Shown: positions 34,036 to 41,413 of the stretch, one piece after another
Numbering within the stretch: the stretch's first letter is position 1
Layout of the letters: each line of letters starts with the position of its first letter
Assembly (NCBI GenBank): GCA_964557955.1
Contig: CAZLCS010000001.1
Span: 248,001-312,000 of the forward strand
Reading direction: 5' to 3'
DNA: 64,000 nucleotides
From: JALOOX01 sp964557955
Lineage (GTDB): Bacteria; Desulfobacterota; Syntrophobacteria; Syntrophobacterales; Syntrophobacteraceae
The notes under the pieces: model-generated
What the model saw: only the letters and a program-made list of their open reading frames with translations
Databases searched by the model: none
What the model was told of the DNA's origin: nothing
Translations under genes and position numbers: made by a program

Positions 34036-36243
34036 TCACGTCCTCGGATCGTCGGATGGGGACTTCCGCCATTCGGCCTTGACGGTCGTTCCTTCCCCAA
34101 CGGTGGACTCCAACGTGAAATGCCCCCCGGAGAGCTCCGTTCGCTCCCGCATGCTCGTGAGACCAAGGCCCCCTTGCAGCGTTTCGTCCCAGGTGACGCC
34201 CTGCATTGCGAATCCGTCGCCATTGTCTTCTATCATGAGCACAGTGCTGTCCCGGGAGCCACCCAGGGACAGGGTGACATACTCGGCCCGGCTATGCTTG
34301 GCGACATTGTGGAAAGCCTCCTGAACCACCCGGAAGATGGTGATCTTGAGAGATTCCGGGATTTCATCTTCATCGATCTCGATCACGCGCTCGATGTGGA
34401 TGCCTGGATGAAGCTGTTGAAATTCCCTGCAGAACCATTCAAGGGTCTTCAGGATCCCAAGGTCGTCCAGCATGGAGGGACGAAGGTCCGACATGATCCG
34501 ACGCGCTTCCTGGATGGTATTTTCAGTCACGGAGATGAGCTGCTGAATGGCTGTCATCAAGGGGAGACCCTCATCCGTTCTGAGCAGGATCGACTGAAGA
34601 AACACGGCGATTCCCGTGAGTGATGAACCGATGCTGTCATGCAGCTCTGCCGCAATGCGCTGCCGCTCCTCCTCCTGGGCGGTGAGCAGGCGGCCGGAGA
34701 GCTCGCGCAGCCGAGCTTCAGATTGTCGCAGTTCCAATTCATTGCGCTTTTGACTGGTGATATCGATGCCGAGCTGCAGGATGAGAGGCGTGTCGTCTGT
34801 ATCGGTGAAAGGATAGCTGTGCATTCGGAAAGTGCGTCCGATCCTCGGCAGTGTCCACTCCCAGTTATGGGGCTGCTGTTCCAGAAACACCTCCTTCGAT
34901 CGGCATTCGACGCAGGGTTCCGAACGGTTTTGCAGAACACTGTAGCAACGGCGTCCCGTCCCTTCTCCGAACGTGTGCACAAAGGAGCGGTTGGCGAAAC
35001 GGATGACATAGTCGGCCGAGTGGAGAAACACAAATACCGGAAGGCTGTCCAATACTGAATAGAGTCGGGAACGTTCTGAAGCGAGGGCCTGCTCCACGCG
35101 CTTTCGCTCGGTAATGTCGCGGCCGACCGCCTGGAGCTCGACGACCTCCCCTTCTTCATCGAAGATGGCCCGGTCCGTCCATTGCTGCCAGCGAACTCCT
35201 GCGGGTGTTTTCACGGGATGCTCGATAGTGGAGACGGGGTTGTCTCGTGTCAGGCACGAAATGTGTCTCATGAGGCGTTCTTGCTCATGTCTTGGCACGT
35301 GGTGCCAGAACTTGTTGCCGAGGAGGAGCCTGGGCTCTTCCCCAAAATAGCGGCAGTAAGCGCCGTTGACAAAAGTGAGGGTCCCGTCCGGTTTGAACCG
35401 TGAGATGAGCTCGGTTTGATCCTCCACAATGGCCCGGTATCGCTCTTCGCTTTTACGCAGAGCATCTTCCATGCCTTCACGCTCGGAAATGTCCACACCC
35501 AGGCCCAGGAATGCGCACTCCGATCTCTTGGGCCTCGGCAGCGCTTTCCATCGCCACCTGAACTGCCGCCAAGCCCCATCCCGTGTGATGACGGGACCCA
35601 CATGCTCCATGACTTCGGATGTGTCGCGAACCTGCTCGAAAACCCCCAGCGCAGATGCGCGTTCGGCCTCGGGCACGTAGGATTCGACCCAGTCAGTCCC
35701 TTTCAGTTGCTCGAGACTGTAGCCGGTCGCATGCTCGAGGAAGCTGTTGGCGTGAAGCACCCTCCCTGCCGGGTCCAGAATCAGGACAATGGCCTGAGCA
35801 GCCTCGATCAGGCTGTTCACCAGGTCCTTTTCATCTCCAAGGATCTCCGTAAGGACCGCCGCATCGATCTCGGCGTATTTTCCGCTTCCGCCCCGCTGTT
35901 GTGGCAAGCCTGAGCCGACTCCGGCGTGTGCGGCCTTCCCCTGCTCCGTTTCACCATGCCGAATCTTTGTGACGCTGAGGCGTTCCACTCCCCGTGTCCC
36001 AGTGAAGGCATGATAGCCCAAGGCTCCAAACGTCACACCCGCCAGGATCGACAGGAAGCATAAAGTCCAGCTCTGTTCGCTGAACCACAGAAACCGCAGC
36101 ACGACGAACAAAAGGCCTATGAGGAATGCTGCAGCCAAAGGCAGAATCAAGGGGTGGGGCACGGCAGATCCACTCTGAGATCTTCGCGCTCCAGCTTCCA
36201 TAGCGTCTCGTGGTCTGACCGGGCAGTCTGTAGAGAGCTTCAT
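34036..36243 (-). CDS. Membrane PAS sensor histidine kinase, HisKA_3 (NarX/UhpB) type
   Basis: About 735 residues from the ATG at 36243 (an ATG at 36201 is also possible). Two helices at about 31-52 and 59-80 anchor it. Three PAS domains follow (about 141-255, 262-385, 392-505). The third has a Cys cluster CYSV...EPCVEC at 433-447 that could bind a metal, iron-sulfur cluster or heme-like ligand. The dimerisation box EERQRIAAELHDSIGSSL carries H535. The ATPase shows VVQEAFHNVAKHSRA, IEDNGDGF and GGLGLTSMRERTELSGG. No response regulator is adjacent, so it is an orphan kinase here. Confidence 0.9.
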   Translation of the reverse strand: MKLSTDCPVRPRDAMEAGARRSQSGSAVPHPLILPLAAAFLIGLLFVVLRFLWFSEQSWTLCFLSILAGVTFGALGYHAFTGTRGVERLSVTKIRHGETEQGKAAHAGVGSGLPQQRGGSGKYAEIDAAVLTEILGDEKDLVNSLIEAAQAIVLILDPAGRVLHANSFLEHATGYSLEQLKGTDWVESYVPEAERASALGVFEQVRDTSEVMEHVGPVITRDGAWRQFRWRWKALPRPKRSECAFLGLGVDISEREGMEDALRKSEERYRAIVEDQTELISRFKPDGTLTFVNGAYCRYFGEEPRLLLGNKFWHHVPRHEQERLMRHISCLTRDNPVSTIEHPVKTPAGVRWQQWTDRAIFDEEGEVVELQAVGRDITERKRVEQALASERSRLYSVLDSLPVFVFLHSADYVIRFANRSFVHTFGEGTGRRCYSVLQNRSEPCVECRSKEVFLEQQPHNWEWTLPRIGRTFRMHSYPFTDTDDTPLILQLGIDITSQKRNELELRQSEARLRELSGRLLTAQEEERQRIAAELHDSIGSSLTGIAVFLQSILLRTDEGLPLMTAIQQLISVTENTIQEARRIMSDLRPSMLDDLGILKTLEWFCREFQQLHPGIHIERVIEIDEDEIPESLKITIFRVVQEAFHNVAKHSRAEYVTLSLGGSRDSTVLMIEDNGDGFAMQGVTWDETLQGGLGLTSMRERTELSGGHFTLESTVGEGTTVKAEWRKSPSDDPRT

Positions 36244-36547
36244 CCTTGCCGCTCGTAAATCTGCAGAACCCCAAAAAGTTGAGGCCTGGCAATTGGTGAT
36301 ACGATCCCAACACCGCAACCTGTGGCGGCCCGGCGAATGTTCTGAGCCAACATAGGCGTCCCGGAGCCACCGTCCGGCAAGGAGCCCGGATCTGTCAAGG
36401 GTGACTTCGGCTTCCTCTTCGCCTAATTAGCAGATTTGCACAGTCAAGGCCATGTATTTGTTCCATCCGGCACAACACGGCCTCTTTAGCCGCTTCAGAC
36501 CTTGTGCATCCTGCTGCGGAGCCCCGAGTTGCCCTCCAGATCGTTCG

Positions 36548-36979
36548 TCAGCAATTGAGCGCTTTCCTAAGCCAGCTCTTCAACGGGTCGTTGATGGCAT
36601 AGACGCCCACGCCGGGCTTGCGGCCGCCCTCATCGATGGTCGCCTGGATCAGGTCTTCGGGAGCCCTGATCTTGGCCAGTTCCTCGAAGTCCCGCACATC
36701 CCGGCGAACCAGTGTGACCTTCAGGGGAACTTCCCAATCATACACTACAAAATAGTAGGTTTCCTGATCGGGGTGGCTCAAGAAGCTCTCCTTTCGAGAC
36801 CATCCCGTTCCCCATTCAAGATAGGTCTCTATGGCGATTTCCGGGGTCATGTCCCAATTGATCGCTTCGATGATTTCTCTGTGGTGCTTCAGTTCATCCA
36901 GATCCCACACTTTACCCTCCTCCACTCGCCTCTCTACGGTGCTCAGCTCCGGGATCACGTCCTCATTGCGACCCTCCAT
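36548..36979 (-). CDS. Hypothetical soluble protein, 143 aa
   Basis: I recognise no family. ATG at 36979 gives 143 residues; an alternative upstream start (37021) adds 14. The protein is acidic, with a Trp/Tyr-rich centre (AIETYLEWGTGWSRKESF, YYFVVYDWEVPLKVTLVRR) and a well-formed C-terminus (GVGVYAINDPLKSWLRKAL). No membrane segment, signal peptide or metal motif is seen. It is flanked by divergent sequence on both sides and shares no operon. Confidence 0.62.
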   Translation of the reverse strand: MEGRNEDVIPELSTVERRVEEGKVWDLDELKHHREIIEAINWDMTPEIAIETYLEWGTGWSRKESFLSHPDQETYYFVVYDWEVPLKVTLVRRDVRDFEELAKIRAPEDLIQATIDEGGRKPGVGVYAINDPLKSWLRKALNC

Positions 36980-37384
36980 ACGGGTCGTCGAACGATGAAG
37001 ATGAGGGGTGTCTACAGCCAAGACCCGCGCACTGATGTGCAGGATCGAGCAAAAAGTTCCAATGATTCATTTCTGACATTCTCAACGTGCAAACTAATGG
37101 GGATTGTGGTTCGTGCAAGGTCCTTTCCTGCTGATTGTTTTGCACCCGCAGCCGGGGACGACAAGAAGCGGAGGAGAGGAGGTCCGCGGCAGGTGCCTGA
37201 GGTGGAACGGGTGGTTATGTTGCATCAAGCAGGAGGTTTTTCTCCGAGCCGGCGTCACCAGACGACGGCCCGGGAGGGGCTGCAGAGCGGGCCGACACCC
37301 GCCCTGTGGCGTCGCAGACGTGGAAGCGGGAGATTCTTGGGAATTTCGCGGGAGCATCGAGAACGGGTGCGGAAAGGAGCAGAA
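36980..37384. other. Intergenic region of about 405 bp upstream of the PfpI gene
   Basis: No supported gene. A long plus-strand open frame crosses it, but only its last 173 codons (from 37385) match a protein family. The 5' side presumably carries promoters for the divergent genes at 36548-36979 and 37385-37906; none is clear enough to place. Confidence 0.5.
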
Positions 37385-37906
37385 ATGAAGCTCAAGGGCA
37401 AGCGTGTTGCTGTTCTGGTTGAGAATCTCTATGAGGATTTGGAGGGTTGGTACCCCATCCTGCGACTTCGCGAGGAAGGGGCGGAAGTGGTTGTCGTCGG
37501 CCCCGAGAAAGGAAAGATCTATCATGGAAAGCATGGCTACCCCATGCGCTCGGAGGCCGCATCCCGTGAGGTGTTCGGTGATGCCTTCGATGCCGTCGTC
37601 GTTCCGGGAGGCTATGCCCCCGATATGATGCGGCGTGAGGAGAGCATGGTGGATTTCCTGGCGACAGCCTATCGCAAGGGCAAGATCGTAGCGGGGATCT
37701 GCCATGCCGGCTGGCTTCTCATCTCAGCCGGGGCTGTACGCGGGAAGACCGTCACCGGTTTCTTCGCCATCAAGGACGACCTGGTGAATGCTGGGGCCAC
37801 TTTTGTGGACCGCGAAGTCGTGGTGGACGGCAATGTCGTGACATCTCGAAACCCCGGCGACCTTCCGGCTTTCCTGCGAGCCATCATCGAGCTCTTGGAG
37901 AAGTAG
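37385..37906 (+). CDS. DJ-1/PfpI family protein (protease/deglycase-like)
   Basis: A 173-residue single-domain protein of normal PfpI length. It opens KRVAVLVENLYEDLEGWYPI, which contains the conserved Glu. The nucleophile elbow is VAGICHAGWLLISAG with the Cys-His pair, and the third conserved acidic spot is near MMRREESMVDFLA. An AGGAG site lies five bases upstream of the ATG. Family members act as glyoxalase III-like deglycases or peptidases in stress defence. Which activity applies is not readable. Confidence 0.92.
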   Translation: MKLKGKRVAVLVENLYEDLEGWYPILRLREEGAEVVVVGPEKGKIYHGKHGYPMRSEAASREVFGDAFDAVVVPGGYAPDMMRREESMVDFLATAYRKGKIVAGICHAGWLLISAGAVRGKTVTGFFAIKDDLVNAGATFVDREVVVDGNVVTSRNPGDLPAFLRAIIELLEK

Positions 37907-38032
37907 CAGCATGCCCCGGTCTCCTGTCGGGAGTCATCGTTCGTCCGACAAGGCTCACGCCCGCCGATCAGCATTTCCGATCGCACCAGCGATTTCAGCC
38001 GGGAGACGCTCTGCCTCACTGTTAAAATTTAT

Positions 38033-38046
38033 CCCGGGGCCCCGGG
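38033..38046. repeat. Perfect GC palindrome between convergent genes
   Basis: CCCGGGGCCCCGGG is a 14-base perfect palindrome in the 158 bp between the PfpI gene and the convergent DHH gene. On the minus strand it is followed by ATAAATTTT, so it might be a weak terminator for the DHH gene. Confidence 0.4.
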
Positions 38047-38064
38047 GGGGAGAGTCGATGGGAA

Positions 38065-39180
38065 TCACGAATTCCTGGTGGCTCCACCCTGTTCGCGCTT
38101 CACGCCGATCTTGGCGAAGATTCTCTGCTTGATCTGGGCATCGAAGACCTCCCATTTCTGCTTGAGGAACTCCTCGCTTTCGCCGCCCGACAGGAATCCC
38201 ATGGGAATCTGGAACCCGCCGGCCGTCATCTTTCCCCCTCCGTAGAATCCCCCGGCAGAGTCCCTGCCCAGGACCTCTTTGATGAACTCGTCGGGATCGA
38301 GGGTGATTTTCAGGGTTCGCATGGAACCGACGAGCGCCTCTTCGCGATCGGGACCGGCCACGATTCCGTACACGATGGCCGTGTGGATGTTTTCTTCCGT
38401 CACCAGGAACTCCGCTGCCTGAGGAATGGCATCCCGGTCCTCGGTCCGAAGATAGCCGATGCCGGCCACTGAGAAGCTTTCGACAGTGACCCGGTTTCCC
38501 AGGGCCCGATGAATCACTTCCATCGTCTGCTTGGATCGAGCCTGGTTCATGATCTGCTCCAGCAGCTCCGCATCCCGATAGCGGCTGAGGAACTCGGCGG
38601 CGTGAAAGTCTTCCGGGCAGGCCCTGATCAGGCCGTTGGTATCCGTGAGGATTCCGTGGGTGAGTGCCGTGGCGACCATGACATGCTCCCGTTTGGACTT
38701 CTCCAATTGGACCATGCCCTGCTCCAGGTATTCTGCATAGATGGTGGCCGTGGCGCCGAAGTTCCGCCGAATATCCATCGCAAGCGGCGCCAGCCGCTGC
38801 TGTAACTCGTGATGATCCACCACTACAAGCGGCGGAACTCCGGCCCTTTCCAGCTCGCGAACGATTTCTTCCGCCGTCGTGCCCTGGTTGTCCACGAAGA
38901 CGGCACCGGAGTATTTTTTGAAATCCAGGGACTTGCCGAAGCGCTGCAATTCGATCCCCAGAAGCTTTACCAGGGCCATATTCTGCTGGTGGCTGATCTT
39001 CCCGCAGTAGACGATGTCACACTTGATGTCATAGATGGCGCTGATGAGCTGGTGTGCAACGGCCGAAGAAATGGCGTCCGGGTCCGGGAAGTCCTGCAGT
39101 ACAATGATATGCGTCTCTCCACGACGGGCCTCCAGAATCTTGGCGATTTCCATCCTTGCCTGATCGTCATGGTTCAACAT
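38065..39180 (-). CDS. DHH-family phosphoesterase
   Basis: A 371-residue protein with the DHH core: IIVLQDFPDPDAISSAVAHQL (metal-binding Asp residues), SGAVFVDNQGT, and VVVDHHELQQ. The C-terminal DHHA1 half closes with GGFYGGGKMTAGGFQIPMGF, in which the canonical GGGH-xx-A is replaced by GGGK-xx-A. This form occurs in a subgroup with unclear substrate; NrnA-type members degrade nanoRNA or pAp. ATG at 39180 has a GGAGGAG site six bases upstream. The upstream region toward 39310 is repeat-rich. Confidence 0.88.
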   Translation of the reverse strand: MLNHDDQARMEIAKILEARRGETHIIVLQDFPDPDAISSAVAHQLISAIYDIKCDIVYCGKISHQQNMALVKLLGIELQRFGKSLDFKKYSGAVFVDNQGTTAEEIVRELERAGVPPLVVVDHHELQQRLAPLAMDIRRNFGATATIYAEYLEQGMVQLEKSKREHVMVATALTHGILTDTNGLIRACPEDFHAAEFLSRYRDAELLEQIMNQARSKQTMEVIHRALGNRVTVESFSVAGIGYLRTEDRDAIPQAAEFLVTEENIHTAIVYGIVAGPDREEALVGSMRTLKITLDPDEFIKEVLGRDSAGGFYGGGKMTAGGFQIPMGFLSGGESEEFLKQKWEVFDAQIKQRIFAKIGVKREQGGATRNS

Positions 39181-39309
39181 GCATTGCTCCTCCACGATGG
39201 CACACGATTGCTGTACATATAACATACGCCCGGTTCAACTTCACACTATCCATCGGACGATTCGTATCTTCTCATCAGACCGGAAACATCGTTTGGGCAA
39301 ATCCCCTCA

Positions 39310-39643
39310 CTACCCCTACCCCTACCCGCAATGCCGTTGATTTAAGGGGTGGCACGGGCTAAGCGAAGCTTGCCCGTGATCGAGGAGGCCAGCATGGGCA
39401 AGCTCCGCTCAGTACAGGCCAACACAATTGAGTGTCCACCTCTCGAGTCGTCATTCCGGCAGTGTTTTGGCCGGAATCCACAAAAAAGCTGGATGCCGGC
39501 TTAAAGATTGCCGGCATGACGAGCGGCGAAATGGACATTCTTTTCTGTGGAGGTGTACTTAGCCCATGGCACCCAGCTACCCAATACCCTGTGAGCTTAA
39601 GTCAACAGCATTAACCCCTACCCCTACCCGTACCCGTACCCGG
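39310..39643. repeat. Composite nested inverted-repeat element flanked by CCCCTA tracts
   Basis: From outside in: a CCCCTA tract (39310-39327) and a second CCCCTA/CCCGTA tract in the same orientation (39614-39643); an outer inverted repeat AATGCCGTTGATTTAAGG (39330-39347) against its 15/18 complement (39595-39612); a second pair (39347-39363 with 39558-39574, 15/17); and an inner pair CGTCATTCCGGCA (39449-39461) with TGCCGGCATGACG (39509-39521, 12/13). The inner pair holds further GCCGG stems of REP type. No coding frame spans it. It resembles a MITE or BIME. Confidence 0.75.
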
Positions 39644-39683
39644 CCTGATTCTGTGCGAGCTGCCGTTTGATGTATGGGGTGCA

Positions 39684-39821
39684 GGAGGCTGTCCGAGAAC
39701 TGTCATTTCGAGCGACAGCGAGAAATCTCGTTCATCGCAACACCACGCGTTTATGAGATTTCTCTCTCCGTTCCACTCCGCTCCGATCGAAATGACAACA
39801 AGGTCTTCCCGGACAGCCTCC
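39684..39821. repeat. MITE-like palindrome, 138 bp
   Basis: The ends are the perfect 11-base inverted repeat GGAGGCTGTCC (39684-39694) and GGACAGCCTCC (39811-39821). Inside, TGTCATTTCGAGCG (39701-39714) mirrors CGATCGAAATGACA near 39785-39798, and GAGAAATCTC mirrors GAGATTTCTC. A repeat of this TGTCATTTCGAGCG type is widespread in Gram-negative genomes. An IS transposase remnant begins about 30 bp further right. Confidence 0.7.
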
Positions 39822-39849
39822 TTGCAGAAGAGGAGAAAGTGGAGTTTTG

Positions 39850-40011
39850 CGAGCGCATCCTCGAGGATTCGATCGAGAAGGGCCATGGCTTTCAAAGTGC
39901 CGGGCCATCCTCGTTCGGTACGACAAGAAATCTCAGAACTACCTCGGTTTGATCCAACTGGCCTGCGCTCTACTCTGGTTCCGCAGGCTTTGCGCACTGA
40001 AGGAATTCTGA
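39850..40011 (+). pseudogene. IS4/IS5-family transposase C-terminal remnant
   Basis: In the plus frame ending at TGA 40009-40011 the translation reads ...GFDREGPWLSKCRAILVR, then YDKKSQNYLGLIQLACALLW and FRRLCALKEF. This is the typical C-terminal end of IS5/IS4-type transposases, where an R-Y-x-K-x-x-x-N-Y motif (here RYDKKSQNY) ends the DDE domain. Only about 50 codons remain; no start and no catalytic Asp residues are present, so it is a remnant. Confidence 0.72.
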
Positions 40012-40040
40012 GATAGTTACTTAGTAGACGCTTAGCCTCC

Positions 40041-40500
40041 TCAGCCCGCTTGGTCTTCGCCCGCTCCTCTTGATAAGGAGCGCGGCAAGGTGCGGTGTCC
40101 TTCCATCAGTAGATCGGCCAGCATCTCGGTTGTCCTCGGTGCTATCTCCTTCACTGCCCGGTGGACCTGCCCGGTATTCGGGTACTGGCCAACATTGGCC
40201 TCGGACATTGACCGGAATCGCCGGACCAGCTGGAACCGAAACCCCGGGTCAGACGCGAACCTTCTCGGGTCATGCTCCAACATCAGGAAAATGGCACCCA
40301 CGACAGCGGCACGCTGAAGAGCGCCGAAGTCCCTGTGGACTGTCGGAAGTTGTCTTGCTGCCTCAACCTTGTGCGCGTCCATGGGCCTGCCGTTATTGTG
40401 GTAGTCACCGACGATGCCCTCGGCGTGGTCCTGGAGTATCTCCTTCAGCCGGTCGAGCCCGGTTCAGGAAGAGCCGATGCATGTAGCTAGCCATCTGCAT
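40041..40500 (-). pseudogene. Decayed hypothetical gene with probable frameshift
   Basis: One minus frame reads MQMASYMHRLFLNR from ATG 40500, then loses sense; another frame, shifted by one base, continues LDRLKEILQDHAEGIVGDYH and MDAHKVEAARQLPTVHRDFG to a stop at 40041. The second frame has an in-frame stop just before the splice point, so a single-base indel near 40450 is the simplest reading. Alternatively only the frame from ATG 40382 (113 aa) is real. I recognise no family. Confidence 0.45.
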
Positions 40501-40730
40501 GGCTCTGTACTTGGCTCTCGTGAGATGGCCGGTCCTCAGCGGATGACGAATCTCACGGAGTCCGAAACAGAACGCAGATCCGCTGGGGAGACAATCCTGA
40601 AAGGTTAAAGTGAGGTGATTCTTATGAGGTGGTGCGAGGTCGCATTCCGGCTCACGGTCAGGCTCCTTTTTGTACAGTCTGCTTGTACAGGCCATGCCCA
40701 GACCGTGATTGAAATGAACTTCCTCGTTGA

Positions 40731-41086
40731 TGGTGGAGGCGGCGGGAGTTGAACCCGCGTCCGAAAGCATTCCACTTAAGCCTCTACATGCTTATCCCGG
40801 GTTCTGAGTTCTCGCCTTTGAGGTCTCCCCTCGGGCAGGATACCTCTCAAGCCAGCCTGCTGGATGTCATTTTCAGAAGCACAGGCGAACTTCTGAGAAC
40901 CATCCCACTGAGTCGACGCTCCAGTTGGTCCCGTGGGAGAAGACCAGTGGAACGGCAGCCGCCTAAGCGGCTACGGCATACGAATAATCGTCTGCGTTTG
41001 TGTTTATTCCCAACTGTTTAGCGAGCAGTCAGGACCTCGGCATGCAGCTTAAATTTCTCTACCCCCGTCGAACCCGTTTCGCCCCC
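40731..41086 (-). ncRNA. ssrA: Transfer-messenger RNA (tmRNA)
   Basis: A 356-nt one-piece tmRNA. The 5' end GGGGGCGAAACGGG and the 3' end CGCCTCCACCA form the 7-bp acceptor stem with one G-U pair, and CCA is encoded. The 3' T arm reads GCGGGTTCAACTCCCGC. The resume codon GCA at 40995-40993 opens a tag frame to TAG at 40965-40963, encoding ADDYSYAVAA, so with the charged alanine the tag is AADDYSYAVAA. It ends in the AVAA protease signal. tmRNA with SmpB rescues stalled ribosomes. The smpB gene is not in this window. The 3' side is the repeat-rich zone to 39310. Confidence 0.96.
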
Positions 41087-41114
41087 TCTGCAAAGTAATA
41101 TCAACCGTTCTCAA

Positions 41115-41142
41115 AATGTAATCGTTTCTCGAGTGCAGTCAA
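41115..41142 (-). promoter_or_regulatory. Likely sigma-70 promoter of ssrA
   Basis: On the minus strand TTGACT (41142-41137), a 16-base spacer and TACATT (41120-41115). It would start transcription about 20 nt before the mature 5' end of tmRNA, leaving a short leader for RNase processing. A plausible but not strong match. Confidence 0.45.
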
Positions 41143-41413
41143 GATATAAAATGAAACGACCTCGATGGAAAGAGGTCAAGGACATTTCAATTGCTCGATG
41201 ATGCTCTCAGAGGCCCTGTTAAGGGAGCTTTCGGGGTTATATGATGCAGACTGCTGCAACTGATCCGGTTCCGCGACGCGCCAATGGGAGACGATCCGGC
41301 AAGGGATTCCTCCATTCCTGTCAGGGAGGCTTGGCATTGGGATATAAATCATCACGACTTGAACTCACAACGTGGACAAAAATCATTTGGAAACAACTTC
41401 GGAGAGAGTCTGA

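Noticed and set aside
36452..37384. N-terminal 311 codons of the long plus frame ending in the PfpI gene
   Set aside because: The PfpI-like region starts at 37385 with an AGGAG site; upstream part crosses a convergent gene and has no similarity pattern.
40405..40770. Minus open frame starting inside ssrA
   Set aside because: Its first part is inside the tmRNA 3' end, so only its last part could be part of the decayed gene.
41280..41360. GGCATTGGGATATAAATC as a sigma-54 promoter for the AsmA-like gene
   Set aside because: It has GG at one position but lacks the GC at -12.
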